64,000 nucleotides of DNA from Adiantum capillus-veneris (taxonomy: Eukaryota > Streptophyta > Polypodiopsida > Polypodiales > Pteridaceae): positions 65,731,895 through 65,795,894 of the forward strand of contig CM043963.1 of assembly GCA_014529385.2 (NCBI GenBank), given 5' to 3'. Positions 55,477 through 64,000 of this stretch are shown here, one piece after another. The notes under the pieces are model-generated. The model made no database searches, was not told the DNA's origin, and saw only the letters and a list, made by a program, of their open reading frames with translations. Numbering within the stretch: position 1 is the stretch's first letter; every line of letters starts with the position of its first letter. Both the position numbers and the translations under genes were made by a program.

Positions 55477-56450
55477 ATGTCTGACGGTTTCAGTCAGATT
55501 GTTACTGAGAAGCTTGAGAAAAATAACTACCCTGCATGGAAGTTCAGAATAACAAATTTCCTAAAAGGAAAAGGTTATTGGGACTATGTAGAAGGAGACA
55601 ATGAAAAGGAACCAGAGATTCCCGAGGCAAATGCTACAACAGAACAAATGAAAGCTTTGAGGGACTGGCAACAAGGCCAGAGCAAAGTGATGTATTGGCT
55701 TTCTATGAGCATCACAGATGGCATGATGGGCTATCTACAGGATGCTGAAACCCCCGCCATTGCATGGAAAAACTTAGGCAGAATGTTCGAGGTGAACACT
55801 AAGGCCAGGAAGCTTCAACTAAAGTCGGAGCTAAATCGGGTTAAGAGGAACAACCTCTCCATCAATGATTATGCTTTGAAGATCAAGAGTATCATTGAGG
55901 CTCTTGGATCTATTAAAGTCTTAGTGGAAGATGATGACATTGTCCGTGCATGCTTGGATGGTTTAGGAGATGAGTATGTACATTTCAGGTCTTCCATGAA
56001 TACAAAAGACGACATCCCCGTGCTCCAAGATTTGATTTCTATGCTTATTCTGGAGGAGAAGAACCTTGACACATCTTCTTCTCATGGCAGAAATAATTCT
56101 TAACAGGCCTTCTATTCTAACTCCAATAGAGGTAGAGGTAGAGGTCGTGGTCGAGGCCCAAGGGGTTGCAAGGGCCAATTTCTGGAAGGTCAATCAAATC
56201 AAAACAATACAGGTGGCAGGGGAAACCAGTCTCAAGGCAGGGGGAGTCAAAGAGGTTGTGGTGCAGGATCAAGCAGGCAGCAACATACTCCAGATAGCAG
56301 AGAATGTTGGACTTGTGGTGAAAGAGGTCACAGGTCACGTGACTGTCCAAAGGGAAAAGCAAGTGGAAAGAGAGAGCAGGAAAACTATGCATCTACTAGC
56401 AGAGATGCAGATGACAGCAAAAACGAGCGCATGGTTGTTATGCAGCATGT
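55477..56450 (+). CDS. Gag region of copia C
   Basis: It starts MSDGFSQIVTEKLEKNNYPA and has the UBN2-type capsid region (MFEVNTKARKLQLKSELNRV, NDYALKIKSIIEALGS, CLDGLGDEYVHF). A Gly/Arg-rich stretch and one CCHC knuckle (CWTCGERGHRSRDC) follow. It is separate from the protease part that comes next. Confidence 0.85.
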
Positions 56451-58013
56451 AATGAATACAATGACTGCAAAGAATTCCACCCAAGATGATGTTTGGTATG
56501 TGGATTCAGGTGCCTCTAATCACATGACGTCTCGTGGAGAGTGGTTTAGAGATATGCGCAAACCAAATGTGTCAGGCTATGTGCAGACAGGAGATGACAC
56601 AGCTCACCCCATTGCTCATGTAGGGGACATACCTCTAAATACGAAGAGTGGGAAATCAAAGTACTTAGCAGATGTACTTCATGTCCCAAACATTACAAAG
56701 AATCTTGTTTCTGTTGGAAAAATGGTTGAGTAGGGTTTGCAGGTTCGCTTCAATCCAAATGGCTGTTATGTAGAAGATTTCCAGAATGGCTGTAAGCTAA
56801 TCACAGAGGGCAAATGTGTGGGCAGAATGTTTACGCTGAATGTAGACATGCCTGAGGTAAAAGCTACATTATTTGCACAGGGCACAGGTATTGTGGCTGA
56901 TGTTGACATTTGACACAAACGCATTGGCCATGTCAATGAGCAGAGATTACGCAGTATGCAATCAAAACAGATTATAAAAGGTTTGCCCAAATTCAAGGTG
57001 GATGGTATGCATAAAGTGTGTGCAGCATGCCAGTTTGGAAAACACTCAAAGGGCTCATTTCCACATGAGCGCAATGTATGTAAAAATCCACTTGAGGTGG
57101 TGCACACAGATGTTTGGGGTCCAACCGATACTGCAAGTATACATGGTTGCAGGTATTATGTCTCTTTCATTCATGACCATACAAGGAAAGTATGGGTCTA
57201 CTTCATGAGTAACAAAAGTGAAGTGTTTGGTCACTTTCAAGACTTCAAAGTCATGATTGAGAAGGAGGCAGATATGCAAATCAAGACATTGAGGTCAAAT
57301 GGAGGGGGAGAGTACTTCTCCAATGATTTTTCAGATTTTCTGCGAATGCATGGTATATGCAGGCAGTTTACATGCAGATATACTCCACAACAGAACGGGG
57401 TCGCAGAAAGGAAAAACAGGCACATTGCAAAGGTTGCACGTGCATTGATGAATGAGAAGAACATGCCTCATCATTTCTGGGCTGAAGCCGTAAATACAGC
57501 TGTGTACATTATGAACAGGACACCTACAGCTGTGGTGCATGATGTAACACCAGAGGAAAAGTTTACAGATACAAAGCCTGATTTGGCACACTTGAAAGTG
57601 TTTGGCTGCATAGCTTACGTGCATGTACCAGATGAGTTGCGTAGAAAATTGGATCCTAAAGCAGAGAAATGTATTCTTGTGCGATATTCCCTTCAACAAA
57701 AGGGGTACAGGTGCTACAATCCTACTACACGAGAATTACGAGTGAGCAGAGATGTAGTCTTTGATGAGATGAGCAGCTGGTACAGTAATGCACATGGCAC
57801 TATTGGGGCTGATGTAAAAGATGATGTGGTTGTACAAAATGTGAGGCCACAGTCACAGGTTTTGAGTCGACCACAAGAGTCCTCTTCTCGTGGCTCTGTT
57901 GAGAAACCATGGAACGGTAGACTACGTACGCAGGTTACTCTACCAACAGGTACAGGGAATGTATCACGAAAAGAAAAGGAAAAGGTTGATGAACCTCCCT
58001 TTATGGCTGATGC
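56450..58013 (+). pseudogene. Protease and integrase region of copia C
   Basis: Retropepsin (VWYVDSGASNHMTSRGEW, later ADVLHVPNITKNLVSVGKM) is followed by the pre-integrase finger (RIGHVNEQRL, CAACQFGKHSKGSFP), integrase core (VVHTDVWGPTDTASIHGCRY, LRSNGGGEYFSNDF, YTPQQNGVAERKNRHIAKVA) and integrase end (HLKVFGCIAYVHVPDELR, RELRVSRDVVFDE). The region is cut by the CACTA element. It is treated as a fossil. Confidence 0.88.
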
Positions 58014-58025
58014 CACTACAAGAGG
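58014..58025 (+). repeat. Left terminal inverted repeat start of the CACTA element
   Basis: CACTACAAGAGG. The partner end is beyond the window. Confidence 0.85.
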
Positions 58026-58036
58026 CTATTCATATT

Positions 58037-58110
58037 AGCGACGCTCACACAGCGACGCTCAAAAAAAAAAATCCCGGCGTCGCTATGAGCGACGCTCATA
58101 GCGACGCCGG
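58037..58110. repeat. Subterminal AGCGACGCTC repeats of the CACTA element
   Basis: AGCGACGCTC occurs at 58037-58046, 58051-58060 and 58088-58097. An 11-base perfect inverted pair, CCGGCGTCGCT (58074-58084) and AGCGACGCCGG (58100-58110), surrounds the third. Such short repeats in both directions bind the TNPA-type protein in CACTA elements. Confidence 0.8.
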
Positions 58111-58139
58111 CTGGGCTAAAAAAATAACAGAGAGCGCCC

Positions 58140-58168
58140 AAAAACTCAGATCTCAGATCTGAGTTTTT
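58140..58168. repeat. 29-base palindrome
   Basis: AAAAACTCAGATCT and AGATCTGAGTTTTT with a single C between; perfect 14-base arms. Weaker pairing continues outward (GCGCCC). Confidence 0.9.
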
Positions 58169-58195
58169 CGGCGCCCTCATGCAAGGAGCAGGTAA

Positions 58196-58237
58196 CGCTC
58201 TCCCTCTCTCCCTCTCTCTCTCTCTCTCTTTCTTCTT

Positions 58238-58268
<31 letters not shown>

Positions 58269-58338
58269 AGAGGAAGGAGAGCCAGGTATGCTCCTTCCCT
58301 CTCCTCACTCTCATGTTCCCTTCTCCTCTTTCTCTCTC

Positions 58339-58371
<33 letters not shown>

Positions 58372-58378
58372 TAGTGTT

Positions 58379-58422
<44 letters not shown>

Positions 58423-58660
58423 TACAAACATAAACAAAAACGCACACACACATACATAAACAAAGAATGCACACACACATTGAGAGAGGAAAAGAGAGAG
58501 AGAGCATGCATAAACAAAAAACGCACACATTGAGAGAGGAAAAGAGAGAGAGAACATGCATAAACAAAAAACGCACACATTGAGAGAGGAAAAGAGAGAG
58601 AGAAAACATGCATAAACAAAAAAACGCACACATTGAGAGAGAAAGAGAGAGAGACTAATT
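58196..58660 (+). repeat. Microsatellite and minisatellite block
   Basis: CT, CA, CT, CA and GA runs (58196-58424), then about five copies of a 55-60-base unit (AACAAAAAACGCACACATTG with AGAGAGGAAAAGAGAGAG and CATGCATA). Long frames across it on the minus strand (Cys/Val/Phe/Leu/Ser-rich) are not genes. Confidence 0.9.
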
Positions 58661-58694
58661 TAACGTCGTAGGAAACTAATTAAAATTAAAAGAC

Positions 58695-58775
58695 CTAAAG
58701 ATCTAGCCGACGAGGAGTTGAACTCAAGACCTATTATTCAAGAGGGAAATGGCATAACCAATCTATCATACTTGC
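58695..58775 (-). other. tRNA-like or SINE-head-like sequence
   Basis: On the minus strand GATAGATTGGTTATGCC resembles a D-arm (box A) and GGTCTTGAGTTCAACTCC resembles a T-arm (box B), at about tRNA spacing. The stems pair poorly, so it is not a working tRNA; a tRNA-derived SINE head is possible. Confidence 0.25.
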
Positions 58776-58779
58776 CATG

Positions 58780-60860
58780 GGTGATAGAAAGGTTATACCA
58801 TTTATCTCTTTTTATTGGCACACATATCCACACACGCTGTCGAGAAATTTGCGGTCTTGCCAGGAAAGCACCGGGCTTATGGCTGTGAGAGTTTGTGAGA
58901 GAACTCGACAAAAACTATATGAAGGAGTTAAACCATAGATGCCATGAAGACTAGGGTTTGGAAAGAAGTACAATCAAAGAAGCCCACCCATTCTCTCTTG
59001 CACTCACACACACAAAGAAAGAACACAAAAGAGAATGTCAAAACAACACAAAGATGAAAACATCAAGGCTATGGTCATATCGTATCATGGGTAGTATGAA
59101 AGGGTTAGTAGATGAGTTAATGGCATTCAATCTTGGCTGACCAAATAGGCTACGAATTGTTCTTTGGAATTGTAGTTTTGTGTTTACCATAATATATATA
59201 TTTTGTCTAGTGATTGGGATTAATTGTGTGTACAAATCCTTGTGTGTACAAATCCTCTTGGTTCATAGCAAGATAACTACGCTTACGTCAAAAGAAAAGT
59301 TATAGTCTATGAGAGGTAGTATGATGGGATCCGGTGATAGAAGTATTTCATTAAGCCTTTCTGAGCCAAAGAGAAACACTATACGTTGTTGAAAGTGTAT
59401 TTTACGGCTAATCCATACGTTAATTCTAATAGATCGTACAGAGTGAAAGCGATAGAAATGATCATCATGTGGGTTATTCATCTAGGATAGTATGTGAGAA
59501 ATGTAGATATGAGAGAAGTGAAAAGATGAGAAGTTTCCCTCCCAAGCCCTATTCTTGTCCGTAGGCAATAAGGATACTACGGGGAGAGATATACCTGTAG
59601 AAAAGAGAACCTAGAATTTCCAGAGAGGATGAATTACTAAGAATAAGAGAGATAGGTTTGCTTAAGGAGATGAGATTAGATACATATATATATGTTGGAT
59701 TAGAGATGAAAAAGAAAACAACAAGAAATCAAGAAAACATCAATGTAGAACACATCTTACTTGACAAACCCTTCGGCACCATTATTGATGGAGAGAGAAG
59801 AAGAGTGGATAATTCCACTTTGATTGATACACCAAGTGCAAGACCTTCTTTGATTAGTGTTGATCTTCCAAGGTTAGTTTGTTGCAAGAATGGCTAGTCT
59901 TCTTCTAGGAAAAAGTGTAGGCTTGGGCTTATGTTAATGGCTAAGTACAATTAGGCGTTACTACTCACTCCCTCATGAATTCCTCTCATCAATGGCTTGA
60001 ATGCTTGAGTTCCTTCCAAGGAAGAAGAGATCCCCTTTTATAGGTGAAGGGAACCCCCAAGGGTTTACACAAGAAGAGAGGAGCCAGTGTGAACAGGAAT
60101 TGGAAAAGTTGGAAATGAGCTGCCCCTACATGATGTGGGCAGACTGGGGTCCAGTATTTTGATCATATCTCCTCAACCGTGGCTCCAAATAAAAAAGTAA
60201 AAATATGGGCAAAAACTTCAGCTCATTAGCTACGATTTTCATTTTAAAATCGTTTTCCAATTCGGATTGGAACCTTGTGTAAAAAAATCATCAAAATAGG
60301 GTCCATTTATGGCAGCAAAAGTCTTCATGTGGTCTCCTTAGCCTAAACTTTCATTTAATTCCAAAGGACACCTCATGCCATATGAAAGCATGACATTGCT
60401 CCTTGACAAAGTTTTGTAGTCATGCTTGCAATAATGCATTACAATAAGTGTATCTTTGAAATCATGCCACCTGGTGTCCCACTAGGATTTGATTCTCTCC
60501 TAGTAGCTATTTAAAAAGAAATATAAGAAAAGTATAAAAAATACATAGAATATATATATATATTGGAGTTTACCCTAGATATAGGATCTAGCTAGGGTGT
60601 GAGATGATAATGAAATAGTAGAAATAAATAATCAATGCTTTTTGCCCCAAGTTAAAGAGGCGGAGCTATTGATGCTTTTCCCATAGTATTTTCTGATGGT
60701 AAAGTAAGGATATGTTACCCTTGAGAAAAATAATAGGATGAGATAGAAGGCTTATTATTATACTTAAATATGCATATGTACACTATAGGAAATATAATTA
60801 TGTATCTAAAAAAAAACAAGATAACTCTTGTAGCATGCGTTCCCACTATGTACGTGTCAC
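58780..60860 (+). other. CACTA internal DNA with a diverged tandem duplication
   Basis: No gene is recognised. Two neighbouring stretches (about 59040-59235 and 59265-59480) are diverged copies: both translate on the minus strand to a FLFGxxRLNxI...PxILPxI pattern. 59658-59897 has an 80-codon frame without family features. Confidence 0.45.
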
Positions 60861-60872
60861 AGCACGACAACG

Positions 60873-61076
60873 CGCACACACACACAAGAAGAAGAGAGTT
60901 ATAACGTCGTAGGAAACTATCCTAAAAGAAGTTAAAGATTAGGTTAGATGTAGACTTACGTTAAATTAGATTTAGGTTTATTTAAGTTAAATTAGATTAG
61001 ATTTAGGTTTATTTGTAGTTAGATTTACGTTTATTTACGCTAGATTTAGATTTACGTTATATTAGATTAGATTTAG
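60873..61076 (+). repeat. Direct repeat, copy 1, left of the captured HIPP fragment
   Basis: It contains CACAAGAAGAAGAGAGTT, ATAACGTCGTAGGAAACTA and then repeated TTAGATTTAGGTTTA words. It matches 61573-61750. The core TAACGTCGTAGGAAACTA also occurs at about 58659. Confidence 0.85.
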
Positions 61077-61437
61077 GTCTCCATAGACTACGATGCCTGC
61101 ATGAAGCGGGTGAAGAAAGCCCTCAATGGAATATAGGGTATTGCTGCCTTCACTCGTGGTGGGCTCCGTCGATCCAAAAGTACTGGTGAAATGTCTTCAG
61201 AAGATAGGGAAGAAGGTGGATCTTCAGGGCGGCAAGAGTCACTACATCCTCGATAATGACCATCTAGACAACCTCTAGTCATTCAACAGCAACTTCAAAG
61301 TTAGTAACAAGAGCAAGAACGGTCCAAAGGGCCAATTGCTGTCGTCAGATGTGGATGGAGATGAGGCAGCGTCACCGCCGGAAGTTAACTCTCACATCTT
61401 TAGTGATGAGAATGCCAACTCTTGCCGAGTTATGTGA
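61077..61437 (+). pseudogene. Captured HIPP (heavy-metal-associated isoprenylated protein) gene fragment
   Basis: Plant HIPPs carry an HMA metal-binding domain and a C-terminal CaaX box for farnesylation. Here VSIDYDACMKRVKKALNGI (from 61077) matches the first strand and helix of the HMA domain; after a TAG and a frame change, VGSVDPKVLVKCLQKIGKKV and DLQGGKSHYILDN follow, matching the second half. The frame then has one TAG (after LDNL), a polar linker (NKSKNGPKGQLLSSDVDGDE) and ends NANSCRVM then TGA, a perfect CaaX box. The metal-binding CxxC is reduced to DAC. It sits between direct repeats inside the CACTA element, upstream of the transposase, so it was most likely picked up from a host gene. 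Confidence 0.8.
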
Positions 61438-61572
61438 AAAATTATGTGTTAAATCAGTTTTAAGGTTCTTATAATCCTTGTTAGTTTAGTTCTTTGTTTT
61501 TAATATAACATAATTTACGTTAGATTTAGCTTTATGTTATATTAGATTAGACTTAGGTTTATTTAGGTTTAC

Positions 61573-61750
61573 CCACACACACACACACAAACACACACAT
61601 ACACAAGAAGAAGAGAGTTTTAACGTCGTAGGAAACTATCCCAAAAGACGTTAAAGATTAGGTTAGATGTAGACTTATGTTAAATTAGATTTAGGTTTAT
61701 TTTTAGTTAGATTTACGTTTATTTAGATTTACGCTTATTTACGTTAGATC
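61573..61750 (+). repeat. Direct repeat, copy 2, right of the captured HIPP fragment
   Basis: The same order of words as copy 1 (ACACAAGAAGAAGAGAGTT, TAACGTCGTAGGAAACTA, AAAGATTAGGTTAGATGTAG, TTAGATTTAGGTTTA), with a few changes. A CA run precedes it. Confidence 0.85.
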
Positions 61751-62021
61751 GAGTCCACGCAAGAATTACTTACGGTTTAGGGTTTAGAGTTAGACGAACA
61801 GTGAAAAGATGTTAAGATGCTGTGAAGTGCTACAGCTAGAGAAGAGGCAAAGGGGTTTTGTCCACTACATGCAGTATCATGTAGACGTGGGTCTGTAGAT
61901 TTCTTGTACCCACAAATATAGGTATTGACCAATAAAGACGAGATTATAACTCGGTGGTTCTGATCTCCGTGCACCTCTAGACCGAGGTGTGCGGGGATTG
62001 GACATGACTAGAGAATGTGAG

Positions 62022-62022
<1 letters not shown>

Positions 62023-62072
<50 letters not shown>
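62023..62072 (+). repeat. GA microsatellite
   Basis: About 24 GA units, 65 bases before the transposase ATG. Confidence 0.95.
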
Positions 62073-62075
<3 letters not shown>

Positions 62076-62137
62076 GACGAAGAATGCCAATAGAATATTA
62101 AATTTGTTGTCCAGGTTATAAGATTTTTATCCTCATT

Positions 62138-63867
62138 ATGAGTAGTGACGAGGATGTGGGACCGTCCAACCGAAACACCTATCTCTCAACGAGGGTCTTA
62201 TGTCCTTGTAATCAATGCAAGCATGCTGTGCGACGGACAAGACGTGTTTCTTTGCAGCACGTTCGCGAATTTGGCGAGTTCGATCCATCTATTGTAGATC
62301 GTGTTGTTGCCAATTATAACTCGTCGGACTCTGACGCTGGCCAACAAGCAGCAATCTTGCAACCCAATAGACGTGTTCGCAGGCGCTTTGGTCAAGCAGC
62401 ATATGTGAGGCCACAAGATGTAGCCTCTGACAGCTCGGGGGATGATCATGCAGAGCACACTCCCAACAAGGCAATGTTTGAGCCCGAGATTGATGAAATG
62501 ATCGAGACGATCATGGATTCAGAAAGGCTTATCTATGATGATATGAAAAGTGAAGCCGATACGCCATTGTATAATGGAGCACGTATGTCTAGATTGAAAG
62601 CACTCCTGGTTCTTCTCAACATGCAGGCAAAGTTTGGATGGAGTGACACTAGCGTCACAGCGCTTTTCAGGTGATCTATTACAATTAGTTTACTTTAATA
62701 AAACTCTAAATGTATAATGATCTGATAGATTTTCACACGACTGTATCGTATTTTTATGTTGTGTAGATTGCTTAAAGAGCACATACTACCAGCTGACAAT
62801 GTGATGCCAGATTCCCGAGATGAAGCAAGAAAGATTTTGCGAAACTTGGGGATGGATTACAATTCTATCCACGCTTGTCCTAATGACTACATTCTTTTCA
62901 GAGGGGAATACATAGACATGGAGAAGTGTCCGAAATGTGATTCCGAAAGATATCGAGTAGATCTCCACGGGACAAAAATTCCACAAAAGGTTTTGCGACA
63001 TTTTCCTCTGCTTCCTCGCATCAAGCATTTCTTCGAATGTAAGTCCATGGCCGCCCTAGCATCATGGCATGAGGAGAATAAATCTTCGGATGGTGTGCTA
63101 CGAATTCCTACAGATTGCGCAGCCTGGAAACATATAGATGGAACATGGTCGGATTTTGCCAGGGAAGCTCAAAATTTGTACTTAGGCCTGGCTATGGATG
63201 GCGTAAATCCATTTGGTCAAAGATCAACATCCTACAGTGTATGGCCCGTTGTCATCGTCAACTACAACATTCCCCCGTGGTTGACTACGAAGAAGGGGCA
63301 CCTATGGCTAAGCTTGATTGTGCCAGGGCGATATAAAGTGGAGAATATGGATGTGTATCTTCGTCCACTATTGGAGGAGCTACAACAATTGTGGATTGGC
63401 ATAGAGGTGGTGGATATGAGCCGACACACAGGACGACGGAATGATTTGATCAGAGGCATTCTAATGTGGACCATGCATGACTATCCAGGGCTAACAGAAT
63501 GCTCAGGTGATCTATTGACACTCCTCACTCAGACACTGTAAATCTTGTTTTTTCCCATAGTTGATCTATTATCATGTGTATACATGCAGGGCTTCAAACA
63601 AGCGGATACAGAGCATGTGTCACATGTGGACCTAGAGTGAATGCACGTAGGGCGTCCTCACTGAAGAAGAAAATCTATGAAGGTCATCAAGTGTATCTTC
63701 CAGAGAATTATGTGTTAAGCGACGGCTTTTTGGGAAGAGAGCCACCAAGGATGTCTGCACAAGCATGGTTAGAGCAGAAGGAGATGTGTGATGATGGATT
63801 GCCTCCAGGGATGAAGAGACTATCTCTATGGTACGAGTTATGCGAGGATGAGAGAGAGATCTCTTAA
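62138..63867 (+). CDS. TNP2-type CACTA transposase, first exons
   Basis: Three exons are visible. Exon 1, 62138-62670, starts MSSDEDVGPSN, has the transposase-associated finger CPCNQCKH, and ends SVTALF. Exon 2, 62767-63506, has LGMDYNSIHACPNDYILFRG, CPKCDSERY, KVLRHFPLLPRIKHFF, LYLGLAMDGVNPFGQRSTSY, SVWPVVIVNYNIPPW and VDVYLRPLLEEL-type sequence. Exon 3 starts at 63590 and has GLQTSGYRACVTCGPRVNAR. Introns 62671-62766 (96 bases) and 63507-63589 (83 bases) have GT-AG ends and join in frame (ALFRLLKEH and TECSGLQTSG). This is the Transposase_21 family that cuts and moves CACTA elements. The frame reaches a stop at 63865-63867 where relatives continue with a MHIEKN block, so either another intron lies there or the gene is damaged. 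The C-terminal part is outside the window. Confidence 0.88.
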
Positions 63868-64000
63868 AGCCACAAATATTGTACTTGAACAATTTTGCTC
63901 CGTGTTGTAAAAGCTCTGGCTCTCGAAGTACCTTCCATGGTGTATAACGCTCTTTTCTACTCGCGCTCACATCTTTTGATTGAAAATTCTGAGTTTTCGA
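63868..64000 (+). other. Window end inside the CACTA element
   Basis: This should be an intron or the continuation of the transposase; no further motif is certain. Confidence 0.4.

Larger units (their letters stand above)
54524..58013 (+). mobile_element. Copia C: 5' part of a plus-strand Ty1/copia element, cut by the CACTA insertion
   Basis: A 685-base LTR (54524-55208, TGTTAGAAG to TCTTTACA) is followed at once by the TGGTATCAGAGC primer site, then Gag, protease and integrase. At 58014 the coding sequence is interrupted by the end of a CACTA transposon; RT, RNase H and the 3' LTR should lie beyond the right window edge. The 5' flank is AGTAC. The coding parts hold few breaks, so the copy looks fairly young, but without the second LTR it cannot be dated. 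Confidence 0.88.
58014..64000 (+). mobile_element. CACTA (En/Spm) DNA transposon, left end to window edge
   Basis: The element begins CACTACAAGAGG at 58014, the standard start of plant CACTA elements, and sits inside the copia C coding region. The three bases before it (TGC, 58011-58013) would be the target duplication. Subterminal repeats of AGCGACGCTC follow within 100 bases. Further in are microsatellites, internal direct repeats, a captured HIPP gene fragment (61077-61437) and a TNP2-type transposase gene with introns (from 62138). The right end is outside the window, so the element is at least 5,987 bases long. The intact-looking transposase exons suggest it is not very old. Confidence 0.88.

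Noticed and set aside
58237-58633. Long minus-strand frames rich in Ser, Leu, Phe, Cys and Val
   Set aside because: They run over CT/CA/GA runs and a 55-60-base minisatellite; three overlapping frames are open at once because of the repeat.
59658-59897. 80-codon frame inside the CACTA element
   Set aside because: No family features, no splice sites that fit, and no likeness to TNPA-type proteins that I can see.
60940-61080. Telomere-like TTTAGG words
   Set aside because: Words such as TTAGATTTAGGTTTA are irregular and internal to the CACTA element; there is no tandem TTTAGGG array.

Overview
This window reads as intergenic and repeat-rich DNA from a large plant genome. Evidence is the dense LTR retrotransposons of plant lineages (Ty3 elements with plant-type tRNA primer sites, Ty1/copia with TGGTATCAGAGC primer sites), CACTA, hAT and Mutator-like DNA transposons, GT-AG introns, and remnants of plant gene families (lectin-type receptor kinase, HIPP metal-binding protein, ALG1). 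I cannot place it more precisely; a fern or another large-genome land plant would fit.

Layout. 1-1385: a possible exon and a decayed kinase fragment, both on the minus strand. 1386-7512: a Ty3 element (Ty3-1) with about 1.1 kb LTRs, a pol with two RNase H parts and no visible gag. 7759-21552: a 13.8 kb Ty3 element (Ty3-2) with 0.6 kb LTRs, tRNA-Asp-type primer site, very long Gag, pol, then extra coding matter after integrase (a second DTG retropepsin-like part, a WxP[KR] repeat part and an acidic ORF). 21553-23450: a partial third Ty3 element. 24517-42467: an old minus-strand copia element (copia A1) whose two halves lie 12.8 kb apart; between them sit a younger copy of the same family (A2, 29578-33072, flanked by AGAAA), a SWIM-type pseudogene, another copia gag and a chromodomain-bearing Ty3 fragment. 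42655-44514: an inverted copia fragment and a hAT transposase fossil. 45031-46036: a 1 kb near-palindromic foldback element. 47640-48927: an intronless lectin-receptor-kinase-like kinase ORF. 50625-53625: a multi-exon minus-strand ALG1 mannosyltransferase relic. 54524-58013: 5' part of a plus-strand copia element, cut at 58014 by the start of a CACTA transposon that runs to the window end and holds a captured HIPP gene fragment and a spliced TNP2-type transposase.

No working operon or pathway is present. The best-supported host genes are the kinase ORF (47752-48927) and the ALG1 relic. The most unusual items are the captured HIPP fragment between direct repeats inside the CACTA element, the foldback element with two GC-rich inner hairpins, the accessory coding block after integrase in Ty3-2, and the copia element opened by 12.8 kb of nested DNA.
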